Source: Alphaproteobacteria bacterium (GTDB lineage Bacteria; Myxococcota_A; UBA796; GCA-2862545). Taken from it: a stretch of DNA of 64,000 nt. The notes under the pieces were generated by a model. That model was given only the letters and a program-made list of their open reading frames with translations. It ran no database searches and was not told the origin of the DNA. The position numbers were made by a program, and so were the translations under genes. How positions within the stretch are numbered: the stretch's first letter is position 1; each line of letters starts with the position of its first letter. Of this stretch, positions 19,117 through 27,829 are shown one piece after another. The stretch covers positions 382,500 through 446,499 of the forward strand of contig JACKET010000007.1 in NCBI GenBank assembly GCA_020632875.1, given 5' to 3'.

Positions 19117-21353
19117 CAGATGCCCCACCGCTCGGCCAGCGCGCGCTGGGCATCGAGCGCGGAGTCGCCGAGCGCCTCGAGCAGCTCGAGCCACACGAGC
19201 CGCGCGCCGGTCTCGGCGGCGAAGCGCTTCAGCGCGGTGTTCAGCACGCCGCGGAGGTCCGGACGCGCGCGCGGCACCGCGATGCGCACGTAGCAGCCCG
19301 GGTGCGAGGCGCCCGTGTCGGGGTCCTTCAGGAGGTACTGCGTGCTGTGGGTCGAGCGCGTCGGGATGCCGAGCGCGCCGAGCTCGTCGCGGAGGCGCTG
19401 GATCTCGGCCTCGCCGGGGTTCTCGCCGTCGAGCGCGAACGACTCGAACCCGCCGTCTTCGAAGCGCACCACCCGGAACAGGGGGTACTCGCGGTCGTCG
19501 TCGAGCGGCACGGGCTCGAAGATCACCCGGTCGGCATGGCGTTCCCGCTCGGGACCGGGGCCGTGGATCGACAGGACCCTCGCCGTCACGGGGCCCGTGC
19601 GCTCGGCCCAGGAGTGGTGGTCGGAGTCTTCGGGGTACCGCACGCGAACGACGCCCCACGCCTCTTCGATCGGCCCTGCGTCGTCGTCGAGCTCGATGCC
19701 GAGCCGTGCGCATCCGTCGCGGACGACGGCCCAGTCGCCCAGCACGGTGGCGGCGACGATGCGGTCCCAGTCGGGGGAGCCGGGCTCCATGCCCATCGCG
19801 ATGGCCACGTCGATCGAGGCGATCACGTCGGACCAGCGCTCCATCGCGCGGCAGATCGCGGCCTTGCGGAGCGCCGCGCCGACCCCGGCCCGCCCGGTGT
19901 CGAGCAGCGCGTCGAGGGCCGCGATGGCGCCGGGACGGTCGCCGCGCTGCTCCAGCAGGAACGAGCGCAGCCAGTGGACGTGCAGATCGGCCGTCTCGGG
20001 CGCCTGCTCGAGCAGCCCGGCGAGCCCCTCCCAGTCGCCCTCGTCGCGCATCGCTTCGCCCACGCCGAGCCATGCGTCGGCGGAGTCGGGGTTGGCGGCG
20101 AGCAGGGCCTCGGTGACGGCCCGCGAGGCCTGCGGGAAGCCCTGGGCACGCCAGTGCCGGGCGACGTTCAGCGCGAAGCCGAGCTGATCCGGCCACCGCC
20201 GCACCGCCGCGACGGCCGCGTCGAACGACACGCCGTTGGCGGAGCTCTCGGCGTCGAAGGCCTCCCAGGAGTCCGGCAGCACGGGCGCTTCGACGGCATC
20301 GACGGCGCGCGTGGCGTGCCCGAGCTGCTCGTCGGCACCGAGGTCCTTCACAAGCCCGCGGCGTGCGCGCCCAGCGACATCGAGGAACGCGCGGCCGACC
20401 TCGAGCCTCCCGAAGCCCCCGGCGATCTCGGCCCCCCAGCAGGCGATGCGGAACGCGTCGCGGGGGCAGCCCTGGTCGAGCAGCTGGCGTGCGGCGATCG
20501 CGAAGGACGGGAGCTGGCGCAGCCCGACGCCCTCGGCGCCGCGCCGGGCGAGCAGGTACACGGCCTCGCACCAGTCCTCGAACAGCGACGCCGTGTCGGA
20601 CACCGCCTCCCACTCGGGCAGCGCGGCGGTCGCCTCGTCGATGCGGTCGAGCAGGGCCTGGTAGGTGACGACGTGCAGCACCTTCTCGCGCTCGAAGCTG
20701 CGGCCCTTCGCGGAGGACTCGGCGCGCTGCGCCACGCGCAGGGCCTCGTCGACGCGGCCGAGCTCGCGCAGCGCCTCGGAACGGCTCCACGCGAAGTCGC
20801 CCGTCTCGATGACGTGGCCCGCGTCACGCATCGCGGACAGCGCCGTCTCGACGGCCTCCAGCGCCTCTTCGTGGCGGCCGAGGTCGTTCAGCGCGCTGAT
20901 GCGCTCGGACGAGATGCAGTGGAAGCACGGCCAGCTCGCGTCGATGCGGGCCAGCGTCTCCTCCGAGACGGCGATGCGCTGCTCGCCGTAGCCGGGGCCG
21001 TCGGCGTAGCCGTAGCTGGCGCAGACGTCCTGCGCGACGCAAACGGTCTGCGGGCAGTCCTTCGCGTCGTCGCGGTGGGCGCGCTCGAGCAGGGCGACGG
21101 CTTCGGGCAGCGACGCGGCGATCTCCTGGCGGTGGAACACGAGGGACTGCAGGCGCCAGTGCCGCACGAACACCTCGAGCCAGGGCAGGCCGAGGCGCCG
21201 GACGTCGGCCAGCATCTCGGGCACGGCCGCATCCACGCGGGCGTGGTCTTGATCGTTGACCCACGACGGCAGGTAGGCGAGCCGCCGCGCGAGCGCCGAC
21301 TCCTCTTCGGGGAGGCCTTTTCGGGCGGCCTGGACCCACGCCCAGATGTCCAT
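19116..21353 (-). CDS. TPR-repeat protein coupled to Hsp90
   Basis: 745 residues. No signal peptide or membrane segment is visible, so it is probably cytoplasmic. Most of the protein is a helical solenoid with TPR-like units (LGRHEEALEAVETALSAMRD, LGRVDEALRVAQRAESSAK, AWLGVGEAMRDEGDWEGLAG). Cys-containing stretches (CPQTVCVAQDVC, CFHC) in the N-terminal half are unusual. The C-terminal ~150 residues, with FRVVRFEDGGFESFAL, differ and are not TPR. Its stop overlaps the Hsp90 start by one base. Likely role: an Hsp90 client-recognition or regulatory partner, inferred from context only. Confidence 0.82.
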   Translation of the reverse strand: MDIWAWVQAARKGLPEEESALARRLAYLPSWVNDQDHARVDAAVPEMLADVRRLGLPWLEVFVRHWRLQSLVFHRQEIAASLPEAVALLERAHRDDAKDCPQTVCVAQDVCASYGYADGPGYGEQRIAVSEETLARIDASWPCFHCISSERISALNDLGRHEEALEAVETALSAMRDAGHVIETGDFAWSRSEALRELGRVDEALRVAQRAESSAKGRSFEREKVLHVVTYQALLDRIDEATAALPEWEAVSDTASLFEDWCEAVYLLARRGAEGVGLRQLPSFAIAARQLLDQGCPRDAFRIACWGAEIAGGFGRLEVGRAFLDVAGRARRGLVKDLGADEQLGHATRAVDAVEAPVLPDSWEAFDAESSANGVSFDAAVAAVRRWPDQLGFALNVARHWRAQGFPQASRAVTEALLAANPDSADAWLGVGEAMRDEGDWEGLAGLLEQAPETADLHVHWLRSFLLEQRGDRPGAIAALDALLDTGRAGVGAALRKAAICRAMERWSDVIASIDVAIAMGMEPGSPDWDRIVAATVLGDWAVVRDGCARLGIELDDDAGPIEEAWGVVRVRYPEDSDHHSWAERTGPVTARVLSIHGPGPERERHADRVIFEPVPLDDDREYPLFRVVRFEDGGFESFALDGENPGEAEIQRLRDELGALGIPTRSTHSTQYLLKDPDTGASHPGCYVRIAVPRARPDLRGVLNTALKRFAAETGARLVWLELLEALGDSALDAQRALAERWGI

Positions 21354-22110
21354 TTCCCGCAGAAGCTAACGCGGAAGTCGAACAACCGACCGTGCGCGGC
21401 GCGGCTACACAGAGTCCCGTCGGATTTCACAACCGGAACGCACGCAGTGCCCGCCCAGTTCACGAGGCGTCGCGCGGCGAACGAACCAATACCGAATATC
21501 GGCTGGGTGGCGCGGAGCGTTTCTGACGCTCCAAACGTCTCAGGGCATCACGCAGATGACGCAGAAGGACGCAGATGACGCAGAAACCACGCCGTCTCGG
21601 GTCGAGCGTCCTCCTTTCCCCGGTGGGGATTGCACCGCCAAGACCATCAAGGACGCCAGGGTCCACCCGCAGCGTCCGGGTCCATCTGGGGGCGTCTCGG
21701 TGTTCGGGTCGACGGAGTGGGCCTTCTTGTGCACCGGATTCGGAGCTCACCAGAGCAGGCCGGCGTTTCGGGCTGGTCGGACGGCGCCTCTCCCGAGGGG
21801 GTCGGCGAGGCCGATCATCGAGCACCCCGAATCGCCCGCCTGCTCTGGTGAATCCCGATTCCGGTCCGCCACGAGGCCCTCTCTGTCGATGCGAGCACCG
21901 ACCCGTCCCCTCTTCCGGGTGGACATCCCTATCGGGGGCGCCCGGGGACACGAGGACGCTGGACCCCTGACGGCCTGGTTTCTGCGTCATCTGCGTCCTT
22001 CTGCGTCATCTGCGTGATGCCTCGACGCTCGAGGATCGATCCCTTCCACACCCTGGAGGCCGCACGGTTGCGTCGTGCTGCGTGATGCCAGAGCTGTGGC
22101 TCGGTGTCGG
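21354..22110. other. Non-coding interval dominated by a palindromic element
   Basis: No credible gene. Both strands contain short open frames but with repetitive composition and no ribosome binding sites. The central 476 bp are the inverted-repeat element described separately. The left flank (21354-21544) holds the upstream region of the TPR-hsp90 operon. Confidence 0.8.
21545..22020. repeat. Long imperfect palindromic element (copy A)
   Basis: The outer arms are perfect 45 bp inverted repeats (21545-21589 and 21976-22020) built from a quasi-tandem ACGCAGATG/ACGCAGAAG motif. Inside, further segments pair in inverted orientation. For example, the region near 21699-21763 (GTTCGGGTCGAC, CACCAGAGCAGGC) matches the complement of about 21838-21903 with scattered mismatches. 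The whole 476 bp can therefore fold as one long hairpin. It contains no coding gene. Confidence 0.88.
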
Positions 22111-23328
22111 TCAGCGGGGCGGCGAGCGCCACGCCAGCGTCGCAATCGTCCCGAGCCCCGCGATCGACGCCGCCGGAACCAGGATCGTGCGCAGCGCGTC
22201 GACCGACCAGGTCTCTCCGATGGCCGCCGAGACCCCGAGCAGCACGAGCGCGAACGCCAGGCGCCCGGCCAGGCTCTGCAGCGAGAGCCACGTCGCGCGG
22301 ATGGACGACGGCAGGTGCGGGTGGACCTCCGCTTCGGCGAGGGGCTGCGTGAAGCCCGTCGGGAAGCTGCGCATCGCCAGGAACGGCGCGACCCACACCG
22401 TCGGACCGAGCGCCATCAGCCCCATGACCCCCGCCAGCAGGGCCATGCCGAGCGCCATGCCCCGCGTGAAGGCCGCCTCGCCGGACGGATCGAGGCGCTG
22501 CGCGATGGGCTCCGCCATCCGGCTGCCGACGGACGCGCTCATGAACGACAGGGCCACGAACACCCCCGAGATCACGGGCGTCCGCGCGTCTTCGAGCAGC
22601 CGATCGAGCCAGGGCTGCTGCAGCTCGTACGGGATGTGCACGAACACCGTCATGGCGACCACGAGCACGAGCACCCGGAAGACCGCCGGGTTCCGCGGGG
22701 CCTGCCGCAGGATCGCGAGCTGCTCGCGCGGCGTGGGCTGATCGCCGGTGCGCGGGGGCTCGACGAAGCCGAGCGCGATGCCCGCCGCCGCGAGCCCGCC
22801 GACCACCGACAGGAGGTACGCCCCGCGCAGATCGACGTACCCCACCGCGCCCCCTGCCAGCGACGCGACCGCGAGCGTCGCGAAGCCCCAGGACCCGGCC
22901 CGACCGAGCCGATCGCGCATCTCCAGCGGGCGGCCCAGCGCGTCGAGGCTCTCGTACAACAGCGAGCTGTCGGTCCCCGACGCGAATGCCCGGCCCGCTG
23001 CCAGCATGACCTGGCCCGCCGCGAACGCCGCGAAGCCGTCGCCGAGCCCGATCAGCGCGGAGCCCGCGGCCCAGCCGAGGCCCGAGCAGAACAGCGTCCA
23101 CCTCCGCCCGAGCCGGTCGGACATCCAGCCGCTCGGCACCTCGAGCACGACCACGGCCGAGTAGTAGACGGCCTCGAGCCGCAGCACCTCCGCCGCCGTC
23201 AGCGACCGGCTGAACCACAGCACGAACACCGGGATCCAGAACAGGGCGTTCTGGGCCGCGAAGTACCCGTTCACGAGCGCGAGGTTGCGCTCCAGCCCGG
23301 CGGAGAGCTCGGCCTTTCCAGCACCCAC
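22111..23328 (-). CDS. Major facilitator superfamily transporter
   Basis: 405 residues from GTG 23328; GAGGTG lies about 12 bases upstream. An ATG at 23409 would add residues encoded by intergenic repeats and is rejected. About 12 hydrophobic segments are visible. The MFS loop 2-3 signature appears as VPSGWMSDRLGRRWTLF, and the second half starts after a hydrophilic loop with EPPRTGDQPTPREQ. Substrate unknown; drug or metabolite efflux is the usual role for this subgroup. It is transcribed away from the TonB operon and stands alone between repeats. Confidence 0.85.
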   Translation of the reverse strand: MGAGKAELSAGLERNLALVNGYFAAQNALFWIPVFVLWFSRSLTAAEVLRLEAVYYSAVVVLEVPSGWMSDRLGRRWTLFCSGLGWAAGSALIGLGDGFAAFAAGQVMLAAGRAFASGTDSSLLYESLDALGRPLEMRDRLGRAGSWGFATLAVASLAGGAVGYVDLRGAYLLSVVGGLAAAGIALGFVEPPRTGDQPTPREQLAILRQAPRNPAVFRVLVLVVAMTVFVHIPYELQQPWLDRLLEDARTPVISGVFVALSFMSASVGSRMAEPIAQRLDPSGEAAFTRGMALGMALLAGVMGLMALGPTVWVAPFLAMRSFPTGFTQPLAEAEVHPHLPSSIRATWLSLQSLAGRLAFALVLLGVSAAIGETWSVDALRTILVPAASIAGLGTIATLAWRSPPR

Positions 23329-23369
23329 GACGCGATTCTGCCACCTCGTCCGTGCCAGCGGGGAGCCCC

Positions 23370-23400
23370 CACGGTCCACGGTCCACCGTCCACGGTCCAC
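23370..23400. repeat. Short GTCCAC-based repeat
   Basis: Quasi-tandem and self-complementary repetition of ACGGTCCACGGTCCACCGTC and related units within 31 bp, upstream of the MFS gene. It can form a small hairpin. Function unknown. Confidence 0.7.
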
Positions 23401-23621
23401 GCGGTTCACACGTCCGTCACGCGTTCGTCGCCCTGAGCCCTCGCCGTCACGAAGGGCACACGAACGCCACCGCTCAGCCGCACGGACGTCACCAGAACGC
23501 GGATTCTACTGGAGAACGCCGAATATCTCCGCGATCCGGCGTTGTTGCCATCAAGTCACCGGGCGCACTGCGGGCCGTTGCATCCCGATCCTTAGCTACA
23601 GCGCGAATGGAGGAGATCCAG

Positions 23622-24947
23622 ATGTTCCGAAGCACCCTGCTCTTCAGTCTCGTCGCCCTGGCCGCGTGCGTCCCCGAGGAGCCGGTGGACACCGACACCC
23701 CCGTGGATGGATGCGAGGACGGCGTGTGCGTCCTCTCGGGCACCATCACCGAGAACATGACCCTGACCGCCGACACGGCCTGGCTGCTCCGCGGCGGCGT
23801 GTTCATCGGCGACGAGGTGAGCGAGACCGTGCTCACCATCGAGCCCGGCACCACCGTGTACGGCGAGTCCAGCACCGATGGCATGCTCGTCATCCGCCGC
23901 GGCTCGAAGATCATGGCCGAAGGCACGGCCGACGCGCCCATCGTCTTCACCTCCAGCAAGCCCGAGGGCTCCCGCGCCCGCGGCGACTGGGGCGGCCTCA
24001 TCCTCAACGGCAACGCGCCCGTGAACGTCTGCTCGGACGGCGTCGACGACTGCGAGAGCTTCGGCGAGGGCGGCACCGGCTGGTACGGCGGCGGCGACGA
24101 GAACGACGACTCCGGCGTGCTGAAGTACGTCCGCGTCGAGTTCGCCGGCACGCTCATCAGCCCCGACAACGAGCTCAACGGCATCGCGTTCCAGGGCGTC
24201 GGCCGCAACACCGTCATCGACTACGTCCAGGTGCACATGAACGCCGACGACGGCGTCGAGTTCTTCGGCGGCACCGCCGAGGCCAAGCACCTCGTCATCA
24301 CGGGCGTCGGCGACGACTGCCTCGACTGGACGGACGGCTGGCGCGGCAAGGTCCAGTTCGCCGTGCTCCAGCAGTACGACGACGCGTCCGGCGACAACGG
24401 CATCGAGGCCGACAACAACGCCGACGACAACAACGCCTCGCCGCGGTCCTTCCCGACGCTGTCGAACCTGACCATCATCGGCAGCCCGAATTCGGACGCC
24501 TCCGACTACGGCATGCTCCTCCGCGAGGGGACGGCCGCGCACATCCAGAACGCGCTCGTGGTCGGCTTCAACGACGCCTGCCTCGACATCGACCACACCT
24601 CCACGTTCGACCGCATCGGCGCGGCGAGCGAGGACCTGGTCCTGGCGAACGTCCACCTCGACTGCGCCACCGCGTTCGAGAAGGACGACGAGGACCGCGA
24701 CGGCGACTCCGTCAACGACCCCGACCCGCTCGACATCGACAGCGGCTTCTTCGCCCTCGGCGCCGGCAACGTGACGGGCGACGACGGCGGCCTCGCGCGG
24801 CCCTTCGACCTGCAGAACCCCGACTTCACGTCCACGGCGACCGGTGCGGTCGTGCCGACGGACGCGTTCTTCGACAGCGTGGACCACATCGGCGCGGTCG
24901 GCACCACCGACTGGACCGCCGGCTGGACCACGACGGCGGCCAACTGA
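23622..24947 (+). CDS. Beta-helix-type lipoprotein heading the TonB operon
   Basis: 441 residues. ATG 23622 has GGAGGAG eight bases upstream and gives lipobox LAAC (Cys16). The mature protein begins with VLSGTITENMTLTADTAWLL and continues with LTIEPGTTVYGE, IMAEGTADAPIVFTS and RGDWGGLILNGNAPVN. This is a parallel-beta-helix-like family I associate with TonB-dependent receptor loci in Gram-negative bacteria. Aspartate-rich turns (DDEDRDGDSVNDPDPLDIDS) suggest Ca2+ binding. The stop overlaps the next start (TGATG at 24945-24949). Likely role: surface-exposed substrate-binding or accessory lipoprotein for the receptor encoded at the operon end (inference from position and family memory). Confidence 0.85.
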   Translation: MFRSTLLFSLVALAACVPEEPVDTDTPVDGCEDGVCVLSGTITENMTLTADTAWLLRGGVFIGDEVSETVLTIEPGTTVYGESSTDGMLVIRRGSKIMAEGTADAPIVFTSSKPEGSRARGDWGGLILNGNAPVNVCSDGVDDCESFGEGGTGWYGGGDENDDSGVLKYVRVEFAGTLISPDNELNGIAFQGVGRNTVIDYVQVHMNADDGVEFFGGTAEAKHLVITGVGDDCLDWTDGWRGKVQFAVLQQYDDASGDNGIEADNNADDNNASPRSFPTLSNLTIIGSPNSDASDYGMLLREGTAAHIQNALVVGFNDACLDIDHTSTFDRIGAASEDLVLANVHLDCATAFEKDDEDRDGDSVNDPDPLDIDSGFFALGAGNVTGDDGGLARPFDLQNPDFTSTATGAVVPTDAFFDSVDHIGAVGTTDWTAGWTTTAAN

Positions 24948-25690
24948 TGATGCGCGTCCGACCGATCGGGCTGGTGCTGGCCCTGCTGCTCCCCCTCGTC
25001 GCGAGCGCGGAGGACACGCGCGGCGCGCGGCTCGCCGAGCTCCGCGCCGAGGTGGAGACCCTCCGGGCCGAGGTGGCCCGCGAGCGCACCGACCTCGACG
25101 CGCGGCTGGAGGACCTCGATGTCCGCCGCCGCGAGATCGAGCTCGAGGCGGATCGCGAGCGCCTCGCGCTGGAGCGGCTCCAGCTCACCGTGAAGGGTGC
25201 CCGCGAAGAAGCGGGCACGTCCGACGGTCGGTTCGACGGGCTGAAGCCCGTCGTGCTGGAGGGGATCGCCAGCCTGCGCGCACGCGTGCAGGGCGGCCTC
25301 CCCTACCGGCGCACGGAGCGCCTCGGGGCGCTCGACGAGCTCGAGACCCAGACGCGCTCCGACGCGATCACGCCCGACAAGGCGGCGTCGCGGCTGTGGC
25401 AGATCGTCGAGGACGAGCTCGCCCTGTCGCGCGAGAACACCGTCGACCGCCAGGTCATCGCGGTGGACGGCGAGGAGCGCCTCGCCGATGTCGCGCGGCT
25501 CGGCATGGTCGCGCTGTACTGGCGCACCGAAGACGGCGCGTGCGGCTGGGCCGAGCGCGACGGAAGCTTCGCGAAGGCGTCGACGCGCACCGAGAAGGCG
25601 CAGATCGACGAGCTGTTCACGGCGCTCGAGCGCCGCATGCGCACGGGCTGGTTCGACCTGCCCGGCGGACTCCCGGAGGCCCCGCGATGA
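24947..25690 (+). CDS. DUF3450-like periplasmic coiled-coil protein of TonB system
   Basis: 247 residues from ATG 24947 (a second ATG at 24950 is equally possible). A signal peptide (LVLALLLPLVASAED) is followed by a coiled coil of about 80 residues (AELRAEVETLRAEVARERTD). A globular C-terminal part contains GLPYRRTERLGALDELE and ADVARLGMVALYWRTED. This matches the DUF3450 proteins that precede TtpC-ExbB-ExbD-TonB in Vibrio- and Shewanella-type TonB2 clusters. It overlaps both neighbours (TGATG upstream, ATGA downstream). Role: presumed periplasmic partner of the TtpC-like protein; the mechanism is not established. Confidence 0.82.
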   Translation: MMRVRPIGLVLALLLPLVASAEDTRGARLAELRAEVETLRAEVARERTDLDARLEDLDVRRREIELEADRERLALERLQLTVKGAREEAGTSDGRFDGLKPVVLEGIASLRARVQGGLPYRRTERLGALDELETQTRSDAITPDKAASRLWQIVEDELALSRENTVDRQVIAVDGEERLADVARLGMVALYWRTEDGACGWAERDGSFAKASTRTEKAQIDELFTALERRMRTGWFDLPGGLPEAPR

Positions 25691-26937
25691 TCGTCCTCCT
25701 CTCCCTGCTCGCCCACGCCGAGCCGGGGCCGCTCGATGCGGCCTACCAGCGTGAATACGCCTACCTGCAGGCCGAGATCACGGCCCTGCAGGGCCAGCGC
25801 GAGGCCCTGCGCGCCGAGCGCGAGCGCCGCGTCGGTCAGGCGGAGCGCGACCTCACCGCGGCCTCGGCCGAGGTCCTCGAGCTGACGGCCCGCCGCTCGG
25901 CGGTCGAGGATGCCCTCGCCGAGATCGAGCGCGGGCTCGAGACCTCGCGCGAAGGCGTCGATCGCGTCGAGTCGACGCTGGTTCGCGCCGCGGCCAGCGT
26001 GCCGGACGTGAAGCTGCCCGAGGGCACCGACCCCGAGACCCAGGCCCTGGCGCTGAAGACCGCGCTCGAAGCCGTCGACGGCGCCCTGCGCGACGGCCAG
26101 ACCGCCACCGTGAAGCCCGGCAGCTGGTTCGCCGAGGACGGGAAGCGCGTCGACGGCCAGATCCTCCGCTACGGGAACGTCGCGGCGATCGGCGTGGGCG
26201 ACGGGCCGCTCGCGCCGGCCGGCGAAGGCCGCCTGGTGCGCGTCGACGGCGAAGGCACGTACCTCTTCGAGGGCGAGACGAAGCGGGCGACCCCCGAGGT
26301 CGAGAAGACCTGGTCCGACCAGCTCGAGGCCGGCGGCATCGTGGGTGCCGTCATCATCGCGCTCGGCCTGGCCGGCGTGGTGCTCGCCTTCCTCCGGATG
26401 CTGTCGCTCTTCGGGGCCAGCCGCGGACGCAGCGAGGCCGCGAAGCTGCTCGGCCGGCTCGAAACGCTCGGTCCCGACGCCACGCTGGAGCACGCCCGCC
26501 GGGCGCCCGGCGCGGCCGCACGCATCATCGAGGCCATGCTCTCGGGCACGCCGTCGACCTTCGAAGACCGCGCCAACGAAGCCATCCTGAAGCAGCTGCC
26601 CCGCATCGAGCGGTTCAGCACGGCCATCCTCGTGATCGCCGCCGTGTCGCCGCTGCTCGGGCTGCTCGGCACGGTGACCGGGATGATCGGGACCTTCGAG
26701 GTCCTCACGACCCACGGCACGGGCGACCCGCGCATGCTGTCGGGCGGCATCTCCGAAGCGCTCGTGACGACGCAGCTCGGCCTGATCGTCGCGATCCCCA
26801 TGCTGCTGGTCGGCAACCTGCTCGACCGCGCCGGCGAGAGCCTCGTCAGCACACTCGAGTCCACCGCGCTGGGCGTCATCAACCGCTGGAGCAGCCCCTC
26901 CACGGACGATGGCGACGAGCGGATGGCGGCCAAGTGA
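25687..26937 (+). CDS. TtpC-like MotA/TolQ/ExbB-family protein with periplasmic coiled-coil extension
   Basis: 416 residues. A short signal-like start (MIVLLSLLAHAEP) leads into a coiled coil (YLQAEITALQGQREALRAER) and a periplasmic beta-rich region (residues ~140-215). The ExbB/TolQ core then shows a first membrane helix (GGIVGAVIIALGLAGVVLAF) and the family hallmarks SPLLGLLGTVTGMIGTFE and GGISEALVTTQLGLIVAIP. This architecture is that of TtpC, an additional component required by TonB2-type systems in Vibrio. It overlaps neighbours by ATGA and GTGA junctions. Role: membrane part of the proton-driven motor, energising TonB. Confidence 0.87.
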   Translation: MIVLLSLLAHAEPGPLDAAYQREYAYLQAEITALQGQREALRAERERRVGQAERDLTAASAEVLELTARRSAVEDALAEIERGLETSREGVDRVESTLVRAAASVPDVKLPEGTDPETQALALKTALEAVDGALRDGQTATVKPGSWFAEDGKRVDGQILRYGNVAAIGVGDGPLAPAGEGRLVRVDGEGTYLFEGETKRATPEVEKTWSDQLEAGGIVGAVIIALGLAGVVLAFLRMLSLFGASRGRSEAAKLLGRLETLGPDATLEHARRAPGAAARIIEAMLSGTPSTFEDRANEAILKQLPRIERFSTAILVIAAVSPLLGLLGTVTGMIGTFEVLTTHGTGDPRMLSGGISEALVTTQLGLIVAIPMLLVGNLLDRAGESLVSTLESTALGVINRWSSPSTDDGDERMAAK

Positions 26938-27428
26938 CCTGGGTCCTCGAAGCCGCGTCGGACCTCATGGCCTCGGGCGGCTTCGTCATGCCGTGGCTCG
27001 TGCTCGCCAACGCCGTGCTGTGGTACGCGCTCGGCGAGCGCGCGTGGACGCTGCGCCCCGGCCTCGTGGGCCAGGCCCGCACCGCCCTGCATGGCGCCGG
27101 CACGCCCGAGCAGCGCGAAGAGCGCGTCGCGCCCATCCGCGCGGTGCTGAAGCGCCACGTCGTGCTCATCGCGACGCTCACGGCCATCGCGCCCCTCGCG
27201 GGGCTGCTCGGAACCGTCACCGGGATGATCGAGACCTTCGACAGCCTCGCGTCGATGGCCCTGTTCCGCGGCTCCGGCGGCGTGGCGGGCGGCATCTCCG
27301 AGGCCCTGGTGTCCACGCAGATGGGGCTCTCGGTCGCCATCCCCGGCCTGCTCGCCGGACGCCTGCTCGACCGCCGCGCCGACCGCCTCGGCGAGGAGAT
27401 CGACGCGCTCGTGGGAGGTGCGAAGTGA
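26934..27428 (+). CDS. exbB: ExbB-type proton channel subunit
   Basis: 164 residues from GTG 26934, overlapping the upstream stop as GTGA. Three membrane helices are visible: an N-terminal one (GGFVMPWLVLANAVLWYAL), then the conserved pair IAPLAGLLGTVTGMIETFD and SEALVSTQMGLSVAIPGLLA. The size is compact, as in TonB2-type ExbB. With the downstream ExbD it should form the proton-conducting complex in the inner membrane that drives TonB. It is distinct from the longer TtpC-like paralogue encoded just upstream. Confidence 0.92.
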   Translation: MTWVLEAASDLMASGGFVMPWLVLANAVLWYALGERAWTLRPGLVGQARTALHGAGTPEQREERVAPIRAVLKRHVVLIATLTAIAPLAGLLGTVTGMIETFDSLASMALFRGSGGVAGGISEALVSTQMGLSVAIPGLLAGRLLDRRADRLGEEIDALVGGAK

Positions 27429-27829
27429 AGCTCCATCGCCGCAAGAAGGGCCGCAGCGACCTCGACATCAGCCCGCTCATCGACGTGGTCTTCATCCTGC
27501 TGATCTTCTTCATGGTCAGCACCACCTTCATCAAGGACACCCAGCTCGATCTGGAGCGCCCCAGCGCGGCCAGCGGCAAGAAGGCGAGCTCCGCGGCGCT
27601 GCGCGTCGTGCTCGACCAGCGCGGCCAGATCTTCGTGGACGACACGCCGGTCAAGCCGTGGATGGTGCAGACGCGCGTTCGCCAGCACCTGCGGGAGTCG
27701 TCGGAGGGCGCGGTGCTCGTCGTCGCCGACCGCCGCGTGGTGGCCGAGAAGCTCATCGAGGTCGTCGATCAGTGCCGTCTGGCGGGCGCCGCCGATGTCG
27801 GCGTCGTGACGGACGCGGAGGCCGGATGA
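27425..27829 (+). CDS. exbD: ExbD-type biopolymer transport protein
   Basis: 134 residues from GTG 27425 (GTGA overlap). A basic N-terminus (KLHRRKKGR) precedes the single transmembrane helix PLIDVVFILLIFFMVSTTF, which carries the conserved proton-handling Asp in PLID. The periplasmic domain (LRVVLDQRGQIFVDDTPV, VVADRRVVAEKLIEVVDQC) is of normal size. It partners ExbB in the proton channel. Confidence 0.93.
   Translation: MKLHRRKKGRSDLDISPLIDVVFILLIFFMVSTTFIKDTQLDLERPSAASGKKASSAALRVVLDQRGQIFVDDTPVKPWMVQTRVRQHLRESSEGAVLVVADRRVVAEKLIEVVDQCRLAGAADVGVVTDAEAG

Noticed and set aside
17308..20790. One large minus-strand gene covering Hsp90 and the region upstream
   Set aside because: The upstream part is an out-of-frame reading of the TPR gene; Hsp90 starts at 19116 with a TGATG junction.
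23329..23409. Earlier ATG start for the MFS gene at 23409
   Set aside because: The added residues are encoded by the GTCCAC repeat and do not resemble an MFS N-terminus.
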